A DNA stretch of 64,000 nt, from assembly GCF_020497125.1 (NCBI RefSeq), contig NC_059073.1, positions 9,445,225 through 9,509,224 of the forward strand. The letters run 5' to 3'. A model generated the notes under the pieces. It did not search any database, had not been told where the DNA came from, and worked only from the letters and a program-made list of their open reading frames with translations. The translations under genes and the position numbers were made by a program. The DNA is from Mauremys mutica. Its lineage: Eukaryota > Chordata > Testudines > Geoemydidae. Positions 38,934 through 49,819 of this stretch are shown here, piece by piece; within the stretch, counting starts at the first letter, position 1; the number at the start of each line of letters is the position of its first letter.

Positions 38934-40139
38934 CTACGGCAAGGCAATGGGTCATGTAAATAAATCTGGGTTGACTCTGTGAGATCTTTCACTACAAAGT
39001 TACATTTGAGAAAACAACAACCAACAGCAAAACCCCAGTTTGGGAGCATGGATCTCAGAGTCCCAGCACCGCTGATTTGCATCACAGACATCCCCCCTCC
39101 CCTGTCAGCGTTAGCTCCTGAGCCAGATCATTGGCCTGGGCTGCCGTCAAACCAGGGGCTTTAGCATTTAGAGGCACTGGGACCCGTTCCATCCATCCCC
39201 TAAGCTTCACTTAATAGCTTTCAGTGACGTTGTGCACGCCCCCACCCCAGGCCCTTCTCTAGGAAACTCCCAGGAGGTATCAACAGATACCAGGCGGTTG
39301 AATGCTAGGCACACTAGAAAAGTGTTTGCGAACGACAGGCAACTTCATAGTAGGCCCCTAAGACAAGCCAATGTCTGCGCTTTTCCTTGTAGACATTAGG
39401 GTTCACTGACCTTTGAGTCTCACCTTGCTCTGTAAGGCGCTTTGAGCTCTACGATGGAAAGTGCTATATAGGAGCTAGGTATTAGTATTATTAGCATACA
39501 ACTCCTCCTAGCCTGGGTTATTTCCCGAGCTGCTTTTGGTCTGCAGCTATCTACGGGGCATCGTGGAGATGGGAAGAGAAGAGGGGAATTTGCAAAGGAA
39601 GGGGATTCCTCAGGATCGGAGAAGGGGAGGACACAACACTGTCGGCCCCCATCACATGATTGGCTAAGGGTAGAGACCACCAAACATCCGGTCCTTGAAC
39701 CCAGGAACTCCAGAGCTAAGAGCAGGAGTCTCTACTGCTTCAGCTGAAGGACAAAAATCCTAATCCAAAGCACACTGAAACCAGTGACCTCTCCCACTGA
39801 GTTCAGTGGGCTCTGGATCAGGCCTTGAGGGCATGTCTACATGGGGACATGCAGGAAAGTTATGCCATAGTAACTAATTTAAAGTGCATTTGTTAAAATG
39901 CATTTAACCTGTGTGTGGATGCTCTTATTCAAAAGAAAGTGGCCTTGGTTCACTTTAGCTTAACTCTTTTCTAATTCAGATTAACTTCCCATGTTAAGCC
40001 CTGAGCACGCTAGCTGTCACCTGAAGTAGATTCATACCCTCTGTGGCATCCAGCAGGCTGCACACCCACAACAGTGGTTTCTACATGCAAATGCCCTTAA
40101 AGGGGAACAAACAATGGAAGAGAGAATTGCCAGGATCTA

Positions 40140-40230
40140 AATTCTGCTCTCAGTTACCTTGGTGTAAATCTGAAATAACTCCACTGACTCTATCAGAGTT
40201 ATATGGTGTAAGGGAGAACAGAATTTGGCC
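40140..40230. repeat. Short hairpin repeat (GGTGTAAA family)
   Basis: TACCTTGGTGTAAATCTGAA, CTCCACTGACTC, then AGAGTTATATGGTGTAAG, with an AATTTGGCCCT end as in the other copies. Confidence 0.55.
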
Positions 40231-41994
40231 CTAGCAATCTCTGACCTGGCAACTGGTTTGTTTCCAAACAGAATATACTGGACAGAGGGTCGCTCTCCCT
40301 GATGGAGGCACGACAGCCTCTCGCCCTTTCAAAACAGCACGCGCGCTGCCGAGGGCTGGAAGTGGTGACAAATCCGGTCCTTGGAACCCTGGGAAAATTA
40401 ATAAAGGTTAATGAAGCTTCCAGGCATGTGCTGGTGCGAGTCTGTAACACCATCAAAAAAGGGAAAGCAGAGGAGGGGGAGGAAGGATGCAGCGCGTCCC
40501 TGCCAGGAGCCAGACTTCGTGTAGAGCAGGTTGGTTTGTGGAGGAGGCCAATATGGGCTGCCTAATTAAAGGCCCTTTTGAAATCTCACTCCCCTTGTCT
40601 TCTTCCCCCACAGCATCCATGCAAAGGAGCCCGGGAACCAGTCTGCTGTGACTTCTCTTAACCTTCCAGCACTTGCAGGCTGCAGACTGGCTGCCAGCAA
40701 AATAAATGAGGAGGAGGATGGACAGCGTCTGTCTGTTATCGGAGAGGAGCTCAGGATGCAGTTAGCAGCAGTCGCTGGATTTTGAACATCCCAGTATTCA
40801 AGCGTGTGTGGGGCTGGGGGGTTGGTTATACCCAGATAAGGGTCATCTGGAAAATCTGGATCTGGCCTCAGGTTCATATTTTGAATACCTGGAAAACTCA
40901 GGGTTTGGTTTTGGGCCCCTACCAACATACCTACCCCCAAAATCTATCCATCCATCCCCTTGTTTATCACTCCAGTCTAGTCAAGTCTAATCTACTCTAA
41001 ACCCACGGTTTTGAAAGGATCAAACCCAGGAGAATCTACAGCATCCCTTGGCCACCATAAGCCGCCCCCAGACTCAAAACTCATTCAAAATGGGAGCAGA
41101 AGCAGGGACGAGCAGCAATGTTTAGCTATGGAGCTTTAAATAGATTGGTTGGGAGCTCAGCAATGGATGTGGTGTAAAAACCCAGGGCCACGATTTTCAA
41201 AAGCGACTGGTGATTTTGGAAGGGTGGGTGGGAAAACAGATAAAGCAAATTGGCTTTTAAAAATCCAGTCCGTTTCACTAATCTCAGGTTCTTTTAGTAA
41301 GACTTTCTATGTGCAGATATGGGGGGGAAGGAGTTATCTCGGGTGTGCCTTTTTCCAGTCCCTCAGAAGATGCTCTGCTGGTGAAATTCACTCCTGAGCA
41401 GTAGGACAGAATGAGGCCTACGAACCATTTAATCACTTAAAACCAGATTTTCAACAAGGTTGAATCACTTAAAACCAGATTTTCAATTGGGACCCAATTT
41501 TCACAAGAGCTAAACTCCAATTTTGTCCTGAGTGAGAACAACGGGGGCCAGTGGGTACTGAGCACTTTTGAAAATCCGGCCCGTGGGACTGACCCAGGCG
41601 TTAAGTGAGGCTTCAATCTGGTGCTAGATGAATCTGTCCCCAGAAGTTGAAGTCAGAGATGCTACCATGGATGATTATTCATGACAAAGGCATCTCAGAC
41701 TTGTTCCCTCCACAGCGGTCTATTTACTAATCTATCGACGGGGTCTCATTAGGAACACGTTCCGTGCTGTTCCGTTGCTTTCCCTGGCTGTCCCTAAGGG
41801 GTTAGTTCCCTGACCGGACCTGCCATGGAGTGTCTGGGTTCTGTCTGAGTAGAGTCTCCTGATGGTTCGTGTTGGTCTCGGCTAAGTTGTGCGATTGCTT
41901 TTGTTCCCCTGCTGACAGGATAGGCCTGAGCTGCCGTATCTCACCCAATGACAGCTGATCAGGACCACGGGCTGAAAATGCCAGCCCTTGTGCC

Positions 41995-42095
41995 CACTAA
42001 GGGTCTGACTCACCACTGGCTTACTCCACTTTTACACCGGTGCCACTCCATTGACATCAAGGGGGTGACTCCAGTGTAAACTGGGTGAATCCAGC
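41995..42095. repeat. Short hairpin repeat (GGTGTAAA family)
   Basis: TTTTACACCGGTGCCACTCC, ATTGACATCA, GTGACTCCAGTGTAAACTGG, plus the GAATCCAGCCCTG end. Confidence 0.6.
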
Positions 42096-42219
42096 CCTGT
42101 TTTCACACTAAGCAGGAACATTCCCCCTGGGCCTTGTTTGGAATTGCTTTGAATGGTGATCCAAAAAATAGGCACGCTCTCGCCCTGCATAAAGGGGGCC
42201 TGATCCAGCTCCCAGTGTA

Positions 42220-43030
42220 GTCCATGGAAAAACTGTCAATGGGATTTGGATCCAGCCCAAAGTCAGTCTGCAGGAGCTTTGTTAGGGGAGTGACACAAGA
42301 GAAATGGGGCACAGACGCGACTCGGGTGCATGGAACTCAGCAGCCCGCTCGGCAATGTAGCAAATGGAGGGAGGGTCATACAGGGATCAGTGTTAAGTCC
42401 GGTGGTATTTTAGGTCTTATCTACATAAATGATCTGTCATTTACGCTGTAGGCTAAGGAACCATACAGATAGCAGTGGAGGAGCTGGCACTGAGGACACA
42501 GAAATGACACCAGGGAATCCAGAGAAGTTTTAAACATAGGCAGAAAATAACCAAATGAGACTCTCATTAGAAACAATATCTGGGGAAGGCAATAATCCCC
42601 AGCACAGATATTCAATGGGAAGGAGAGACCTGTGCAGCAGTGGTGCTGAAAGAGACCTAGGGATGAGTGTGCAGTAAATGAGATAGGAGCTTGCAGTGCG
42701 AGATGAGCAAAAGGAGTCTGCATATGCCGAGGCATTGCCACACAGAGCAAGGAGGTTACAGTCCTTCTCTACATGGTTCCAGGGCATCCACAGCTGGAGG
42801 TCTGCATTCCACAGCTGGAGGTCCACATTCATTTCTCATTACGAGAAAAAATAGAGGGACAACAAAAATATTCAAGGGGCTGGAGTGGTGGATTTCTGAA
42901 GAAAGATTAAAAGAGCTCTCTCTGCTGGTTAAGAAACAACTGAAAGAGGCTACAAACGCCAGAGTGGTGTAAACACAAAGGAAGGAGGGGCATTATCTAC
43001 AAGGAGGCATAACTAGGAGTAATGGGGAGA
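42220..43030 (+). mobile_element. CR1 LINE fragment, highly degraded
   Basis: Pieces reading LIYINDLS (42425) and SEERLKELSLL (42895) match the CR1 ORF2 text FNIFINDL and YEERLKELGLF, in the expected order. Many stops and frame changes lie between. Boundaries are approximate. Confidence 0.7.
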
Positions 43031-43465
43031 ACATTAAGAAAGGGGTCCCTTCAACAGTTCTTACAAGCTTTAATGAGCTCTGTCTGCTTACGCCAGCTGA
43101 GAAACTGGCCCCAGTTGGCTCAATTTGGGCACCCAAAACCAGTGAAAATGTTGCCTGGTGTGATCAGCGAGTCCCAGTTACTAAACTTTTGAAGTGCTCT
43201 CTGAAGGAGAAATATAATTAACGTATTGCTGGCAACAGCAGCTGGCTCCTCCGTACAGGACAAGATGCTGTTCTAGCTTGATGAATCCCAGGCTTGCCTG
43301 CAGGGAACAGATACGTTCACACATAGAGGACGTTTCATCTCCCTTTGTGGTTCCAGCAAAGGGGCTATTTTTATTGGAATTTGGGGGCGGTGGTAGATAT
43401 CGAGTATGAGCCGCACTCCTTTGAATGGCAGATTGAACATATGCATAGCTAAATGTTATACCTTC

Positions 43466-43582
43466 AGGGCCAGATCCCACTCTCTGTTACCCCCATGTAA
43501 ATCCAGAGCGATTCCATTGAAATCAGTGGAGTTGCTCTGGGTTTACACCGGTGTAACCCAGGACAGAATTTGGCCCTGGTTG
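43466..43582. repeat. Hairpin repeat (GGTGTAAA family), best-preserved copy
   Basis: GGGCCAGATCCCACTCTCTG pairs loosely with ACAGAATTTGGCCC, and GTAAATCCAGAGCGATTCCA pairs with GGAGTTGCTCTGGGTTTAC, around TTGAAATCAG. The whole segment can fold into one stem. Confidence 0.75.
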
Positions 43583-44667
43583 TCTTTACATTAGGAGCAG
43601 AGATGTATGTGCCTGTTCGGCATATTCATAAATGTCAGTGATGGTTTCACACTGCCTCTGCCAGACTGGATGGCTTCATTTCAGCTGGCTCCCTTGTTAG
43701 TTTCATTTCCCAGGATTAAATGGGGGCTGCTGACATCTTTGGTCATTCTGGGCGGGCAGGGCACTAGCATTAGGATGTGAGATACCCTGTCTGTATTTTC
43801 CCACTCTGCTGTCGTAGTTCCGTCAGTGCCCGGAGTCAGCCTCCTCACGCGAACAGCAGCTCCACTCAGCATGCCAATTTGTTAGTGATCAGAGCTTTTA
43901 GCACCGCATGGCAGGGCCGGCCATTAGAACAAGGGCTGTTGCCCCTTCGATCCAAAAGGGGCAGGACAAGCTTGCTGGTCCCCAAAGCCTTTTCTATCTT
44001 GCTCGACTTTCCCTATGAAATAGCAGCTCTGGGCCAAGCCCAACAGATGGCAGAAATCTCTCTGCCTGCGTTAGGAGGGAGGATATCACTGAGTTCTTTG
44101 CCTCTAGCAAGGAACAATCTGAACAATAACAAACACTGAACATTGTCCTTCAAATTAACTGTTTTGAGCTGAATGGCTAAAAAGATCCTGGCTAACCAGG
44201 GCTGCTGCTAGCAGATGAAAGTTTGTTTTCAGTCTGTGCTCAGCCTCAAGTCCAGTCATCCTTCGACATCTCTGGGCACCAAGCGTTGCTCATGGCTCAC
44301 ACTAAGGCTGAGGGACACCCTGAGGGACACCTGCACCTGCATCCAAGCACATCACTTAGCCATGGGTGCTTCGGGAAATTGGGGAGGAACAGCAGGTGAT
44401 GAACTTGACTGTTTGAGATACACATGGGAAGGCAGGGACAATTGTCAAGCCAATGGAAATACCCATATTATACAGTCTACAGCCTGTCATTAGCTGGTGG
44501 GTCACCTGCTGGTGGGTGCATCTGTTCACTAATTTCAACTCAAAGGGAATGGAATTTGCAGTCAGACTCTTTAAAATTCTTGTTTAAAACTTAACTTCTA
44601 TCTAACTTTGATGCCTAATGAAAACTTGCGGAAAAGGACATCTTTTTAAGTCAGCTTTCCTTCTGGT

Positions 44668-45012
44668 AAGGCAACTGTTCCCAAAGTGTGGGTTGGGACA
44701 TCAGACGGGGTCGCATCATCAGCAGATGGGGCCACAACAATCCATAGTGGGCAGAAGAGGCCATTTTGCTCTGCACGGCATGACCTTCAGATGCGCGGTA
44801 CGTGTGAGACCACGATGCACAAGGACACCATTTTACTCTACAAAATGGCACCCCCCTGCACAGCGTGACCTCCTATGCACTATACCTAAGAGGTGATGCT
44901 TTGCGGAGAATGGCATTTTGAAGAATAAAATGGCACCCGGTGTGTTGTCTGGAGTCAGGAAAGGAAATAAATCATTAAAATGGGGTCGTGCTGGCAAGAA
45001 GTTGGGGAGCTT
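44668..45012. mobile_element. hAT-like element remnant
   Basis: It starts CAACTGTTCCCAAAGTGTGG and ends GCTGGCAAGAAGTTGGGGAG, resembling degraded CAGTGGTTCTCAAA-type termini. A GGCATTTTG/AAAATGGCACC text recurs inside. No target duplication could be fixed. Confidence 0.45.
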
Positions 45013-45064
45013 GCAATATACGTCTCTGTGACCATAGAGAAGCTGGATCAATTCAGCCTGCAAA

Positions 45065-45298
45065 TACGGTGTATATTTTTAACAGAGAGGGCAATGAACA
45101 ATTAGAACAATTTACCAAGGTTGGGGTGGATTCTCCATCACTGGCAATTTTTAAAATCAGATAGAAAGCTTTTAGGAACAGGTTAGGCAAACACCTGTCA
45201 GGGATGATCTAGATAATAGTTAGTCCTACTTCAGTCCAGGGGGCTGGATTAGATGACCCACTGAGGTTCCTTCCAGTCCTACATTTCTATGATTGGAT
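45065..45298 (+). mobile_element. CR1 LINE 3' fragment
   Basis: It ends with GGGGGCTGGATTAGATGACC, TTCCTTCCAGTCCTACATTT and CTATGAT, the CR1 3' UTR and terminal signature. It lies 14 bp upstream of the tortoise-type SINE. Confidence 0.85.
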
Positions 45299-45312
45299 TA
45301 CTATATTGACAA

Positions 45313-45500
45313 GGGGGGAGAGATAGCTCAGTGGTTTGAGCATTGGCCTGCTAAACCCAGGGTTGTGAGTTTAGCCTTTAAGGGCGGGGGCACTTAGGGG
45401 TCTGGGGCAAAATCAGTACTTGGTCCTGCTAGTGAAGGCAGGAGGCTGGACTCAATGACCTTCTAAGGTCCCTTCCAGTTCTAGGAGATAGGATATCTCC
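45313..45500 (+). mobile_element. Tortoise-type tRNA-derived SINE, copy 1
   Basis: A Pol III box A, TAGCTCAGTGG, lies at 45324-45334 and a degenerate box B, GGTTGTGAGTT, at 45361-45371. The body reads TTTGAGCATTGGCCTGCTAA. The 3' part (GGCTGGACTCAATGACCTTC, AAGGTCCCTTCCAG) resembles the CR1 tail just upstream. This SINE family is known from cryptodiran turtles and is the main clue to the host. Confidence 0.92.
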
Positions 45501-45539
45501 AATAATTTACTTTTTTTTTAAATGATATGTTCTAGTTCA

Positions 45540-45645
45540 AACAGGAATTGTTTTGGGGAAGTTCTCTGGCCTGTATTACACAGGAGCCCAGACTAAATGA
45601 TTCCAATGGTCCCTTCTAGCCTTTATGAATTTATGACCTCTACGA
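45540..45645 (+). mobile_element. CR1 LINE 3' tail
   Basis: CTCTGGCCTGTATTACACAG, CCAGACTAAATGATTCCAAT and GGTCCCTTCTAGCCTTTATG are the CR1 3' end. Confidence 0.8.
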
Positions 45646-45959
45646 AGGACTCCAACAAAACTGAGAAAGATCAGAATTAACAATTCCTGGTATTTCCTAA
45701 ACAAACACAAACAGAATTTAAAAACCTCCTTTCAGGACTGCTTCATGTGCCAAAAAAAGGAGGAAACAGAAGGGGGAGGGCATACATAGAATTTGTTAAA
45801 GTCACTTTGGAGGTCATGATTTGGTTTTGTAAAGAGATCTGAAGAAATATATTAAAATACACTGGAAATGGACAGCCAGGGAAGACGAGGCAGATTCACC
45901 AGCAGAGGAATTCAGAGCCCAGTTTACAGGCAGTGGAAGCAGGTCCTCTGTTGAGGTGG

Positions 45960-46170
45960 GATGCAGGGCTGAAAGAGTGGGGCTAAGGGGTCTCCTTTTA
46001 ATCACAAGACTTTGCAACAACTCTGTAGCACTGTATATCCAAAGAGCCCAAAATGCCTTACAGCTGCTGAGTGGAGCCTCACAAAAGCCAGCTGGGGGAG
46101 GTATTTGTTCTGATTCCCATTTTATAGGTCATAGGGAGGGTAAAGTGAGTCACCCACAGCCATGCACTAA
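45960..46170 (-). repeat. MIR-like SINE, degraded
   Basis: GATTCCCATTTTATAGGTCA followed by GGGTAAAGTGAGTCACCCAC resembles the reversed MIR core. It abuts the CR1 at 46171. Confidence 0.5.
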
Positions 46171-46766
46171 GAACATAAGAACGGCCATACTGGGTCAGAC
46201 CAATGGTCCATCTAGCCCAGTATCCTGTCTGCCGACAGTGGCCAATGCCAGGTGCCCCAGAGGGAATGAACAGAACAGGTGATCATCACGTTGATCCATC
46301 CCCTGTCGCCCATTCCCAGCTTCTGGCAAACAGAGGCTGGGGACACCATCCCTGCCCATCCTGGTTAACATCCATTGATGGTCCTATCCTCCATAATTTA
46401 TCTAGTTCTTTTTTTAACCCTGCTATGGTCTTGGCCTTCACAACAACCTCTGGCAAGAAGTTCCACAGGTTGACTGTGCATTGTGTGAAGAAATACTTGC
46501 TTTCGTTTGTTTTAAACCTGCTGCCTATTCATTTCATTTGGTGACCCCTAGTTTTTGTGTTATGAGAAGCAGTAAACAACACTTCCTTAGCTACTTTCTC
46601 TATACCAGTCATGATTTTATAGACCTCAATCATATCCCCCCTCAGCTGTCTCTTTTCCAAGCCGAAAAGTCCCAGTCTTATTAATCTCTCCTCATATGGC
46701 AGCCGTTCCATACCCCTCATCAATTTTGTTGCCCTTTTCTGAACTTTTTCCAATTCCAAGTACATA
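46171..46766 (-). mobile_element. CR1 LINE 3' part, reverse orientation
   Basis: On the minus strand a 78-codon frame reads LELEKVQKRATKLMRGMERL, then PYEERLIRLGLFGLEKRQLR and GDMIEVYKIM, the C-terminus of CR1 ORF2. The remainder is coding sequence in a shifted frame and then the 3' UTR. The tip is AAGAACATAAGAACGGCCAT on the plus strand, the usual turtle CR1 end. 5'-truncated. It is better preserved than the 17466 copy. Confidence 0.93.
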
Positions 46767-46769
46767 CCC

Positions 46770-47550
46770 AGGGGTTAGGCGTGGCTAGCCTGAGCTGCCG
46801 TGGCCACACTGCTATTTTTAGGTGCCGGCGACTCGAGCATATGTACATTTGACCAAGCTGGGAATCACACCTCCCAACTACTGTGTAGATGTACCCACAG
46901 CGGGGAAAAGACCCGCGGCTGAGCGGGAGCAGCTGACTCAGGCTCCCCGGGCTTGGGCTGTGGGGTTATAAAATTGCCATGTACAGATGTGCTGGCACAG
47001 GCTGAAGCCCAGGCTCTGAGATCAGCGGGTCCCAGAGCCCAGGCTCTGAGATCAGAAGGTCCCAGAGCCCAGGCTCTAAGATCAGAGGGTCCCAGAGCCC
47101 AGGCTCTGAGATCAGAGGGTCCCAGAGCCCAGGCTCTAAGATCAGAGGGTCCCAGAGCCCAGGCTCTGAGATCAGAGGGTCCCAGAGCCCAGGCTCTGAG
47201 ATCAGAGGGTCCCAGAGCCCAGGCTCTAAGATCAGAGGGTTCCAGAGCCCAGGCTCTGAGATCAGAGGGTCCCAGAGCCCAGGCTCTGAGATCAGAGGGT
47301 CCCAGAGCCCAGGCTCTAAGATCAGAGGGTCCCAGAGCCCAGGCTCTAAGATCAGAGGGTTCCAGAGCCCAGGCTCTGAGATCAGAGGGTCCCAGAGCCC
47401 AGGCTCTGAGATCAGAGGGTCCCAGAGAGAGGGCTCCAGCCCCGGCTCAAATATCTACACTGCAACTTGATAGCCCCGAAGGCCAAGCCCTGCAAGCCTG
47501 AGTCAGCTTATCTAGGCCAGTCGCGACATGCTGTTATTGCAGCGTAGACC
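46770..47550. mobile_element. Non-autonomous DNA transposon hosting a minisatellite
   Basis: GCGGCTGAGCGGGAGCAGCT and GACTCAGGCTC on the left pair with GCCTGAGTCAGCTTATCTAG on the right. Texts such as TGTGTAGATGTACCC and CAGCGTAGACCTA lie at or near the edges. It belongs to the GTCTACACTGCA-type repeats. The loop region has expanded into the 30-bp array at 47011-47428. Exact ends are uncertain. Confidence 0.6.
47011..47428. repeat. 30-bp minisatellite, about 14 copies
   Basis: The unit starts AGGCTCTGAGATCAGAGGGT and ends CCCAGAGCCC. Copies differ by a few substitutions (CTGAG/CTAAG, GTCCC/GTTCC). There are no spacers. Because 30 is a multiple of three the array is open in one plus-strand frame (46953-47501), giving the decapeptide ALRSEGPRAQ over and over. 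No start context, splice site or homology supports a protein. Confidence 0.97.
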
Positions 47551-47583
47551 TATCCCGTGTGGCTTTTCGCCTGTTCTCTAGGG

Positions 47584-48071
47584 CAGTGGTTCTCAACCAG
47601 GGGTCCGAGGCCCCCTAAGGGGTCGCGAGCAGGTTTCAGGGGGGCTACCAAGCAGGGTAGAAAGCAGAAGCCCCACCGCACGGGCTGAATCCCATGGCCC
47701 TGAGCAATGTAGCTTCATGGGAGCCGGTGTGGCCCCAGTAATTGCCCTGCTTGCTACCCCCTAACGCCGGCCCTCGCTTTTACACCTCTACCCCGATATA
47801 ACGCAACCCAACATAGCATGAATTCGGATATAACGCGGTAAAGCAGCGCTCCGGGGGGTGGGGCTACACACGCCGACGGATCAAAGCAAGTTCAATATAA
47901 CACGGTTTCACCTATAACGTGGTAAGATTTTTTTGGCTCCCGAGGACAGCGTTATATCGGGGTAGAGGTGTATATGTAAAAAACCAGGTATTGTGGCACA
48001 GGTGGGCCATTGAGTTTTTATAGCATGTTGGACGGGGTGGGGCTCAGAAAGAAAAATGTTGAGACCCCCTG
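47584..48071. mobile_element. hAT-like non-autonomous element
   Basis: Left end CAGTGGTTCTCAAC and right end GTTGAGACCCCCTG are complementary at 12 of 14 positions. Flanks CTCTAGGG (47576-47583) and GTCTAGGG (48072-48079) agree at seven of eight bases. A second element is nested at 47783-47970. Confidence 0.88.
47783..47970. mobile_element. TA-flanked MITE nested in the hAT-like element
   Basis: Perfect 22-bp terminal inverted repeats start CACCTCTACCCCGATATAAC. TA dinucleotides at 47781-47782 and 47971-47972 look like a TA target duplication, which is typical of Tc1/mariner-type transposition. The element is 188 bp and has no coding capacity. Confidence 0.92.
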
Positions 48072-48087
48072 GTCTAGGGGCTAGATT

Positions 48088-48858
48088 CAGGGTGGATAAA
48101 AATCAATGATTTAAAAAAAAATAAAAAAAAATGGATTATTTTTATTTAAAATGGATTTTTTTGATAAAATGCTTTCTGAAGAAAAAACCTATTTAAAGAT
48201 AGTTTTACTTAAGATACATTATAGATCAAAGCTATCTATCTCATCATGGAATAGGGATTATAAATGCTAACTCTATAGTATGAGACAATATATTCATGTC
48301 ATGTTTAAGAAAAGCTTTGTAAATGAGTTCCAATAGTTCATGGATTAGGGACCCAATTTTATGGGGTTCCAGGGGCTTCTGTATAGATTAACCTAAATAA
48401 TCTTTCTATCTACCCAATGGGACTCAGCGCTCAGTCTAGAAGATACCATCAGAGATGCTTAGTTTTGCAGTTTTCAAACTGTGGATTTGTGTCTCCAGAG
48501 ATAACATGCGTGTTAACAGCAAAAATGTTTTAAATAAATAAATATATAGAGGTGAGAAATAACAGACCTCAATCCTATTGTCCCTCTGTAAATTTGTGTA
48601 CACAGCGTCAGTTCCTTACCTCTCTCTAAACGTGCAAAGTTTCAAAAAGTTCAATGAATAGAAGATTGGTGGGGGCGGAATAGATTTGGACAAGGAGAAG
48701 TCTGGAGATAAATGTGAGAAGGGAGGGACCAGCAGTAGAAACAAAAGTGAAACTGAGCCGCATATTTCAGAATGCACTTTTATGTAGAAATCCATGATTA
48801 AATTGAGTCTTCCTGACTAGTGATTTAAATCAATTTGATTTAAATCAAATCCACCCTG
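48088..48858. mobile_element. hAT-like non-autonomous element, 771 bp
   Basis: Left end CAGGGTGGATAAAAATCAAT and right end TTAAATCAAATCCACCCTG form inverted termini. Flanks GCTAGATT (48080-48087) and GCTGGATT (48859-48866) agree at seven of eight bases. The AT-rich ends contain ATTTAAATCAA-type palindromes. No transposase remains. Confidence 0.9.
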
Positions 48859-49819
48859 GCTGGATTACATACAGCATGTGTTTACACTGCAGTCAGAGGT
48901 GTGAGTGCAATGTGTGTAGACATACCTGAACTAGCTTTAATCTAGCTGGCAATGAAACCATGGTAACATGGACAGCAGTCCTAGGTCTGTACCTGGACAG
49001 TTAGCCCATGCTGCCAGGATGGCACTATGATTGTTATTGGAGTTATCTAGATCAAAGTTCGCTCAAATATGTCTCTACATGCTGCAGTCCAACTTTTGAC
49101 TACAGAAGAGACATACCTTCAGATGTTCAAGAGACTCTGTTACTGGCCTTGAGCTAAAATAGTCCTTTAGCTCAAGCAGCCTTGTACTTTTAGATCCAGA
49201 GGTCCCAGGTTAAATTCCTACAGATAACGCAACCGAAGGGACAATATTAAACTTTAAATGCCAGCCGCCCATGCACACTAGTGCTTCCAAAGTTACTAGC
49301 GATTGTGGGAAACGTGAACAAAACTTCTCTAATTTAGACAAAGCCTCAATGACAAATCCGCCGAAGGAACTGGAGAAGATGAAGTTTAATATACTGGAAA
49401 GTTTCTTTAAAAAAAAACCCTAATTACAACATGATTTAACTTTATGGAAGTGGTAAAAAATGCATGAAATCATTTTAGCCCTTATTAGAGAAATCCATTC
49501 ACATCCCTCTATTTTAACTTTGCCTTTGTCAGCGAGTCCACTTCCCTGCCTTTGAAGACAGTTGAACTTTCCCCGGTTATCTGCCTCATCAGAGGACCTA
49601 ATCAAACATACTTCTCTGCTAATTTGAAACAAAAAAGAAGGGAATAATTATAATCAGAGCCTGCTCACATGAGCCAGGCTCGGATTTCTTTTCTTTTTTT
49701 CCCCCTACTTGGCTAATGCAAAAGAAGCATTTGAAATGAAGGTGCCTGAAGACACAGGCTTGAATCATCAACATCCCTCTGCTGGCTGGCAGTGGCAGAT
49801 CGCCCTCGATCCTCTAGAG

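Noticed and set aside
45313..45400. tRNA-like sequence with a box A
   Set aside because: It belongs to a tRNA-derived SINE with a CR1-like tail; no cloverleaf with an acceptor stem can be formed.
47011..47428. Regular repeats that could suggest a CRISPR array
   Set aside because: Units are contiguous without unique spacers, and the host is a vertebrate.
46953..47501. 182-codon plus-strand ORF with a ten-residue repeat
   Set aside because: It is the direct product of a 30-bp minisatellite inside a transposon. It has no splice sites, no known domain and no promoter context.
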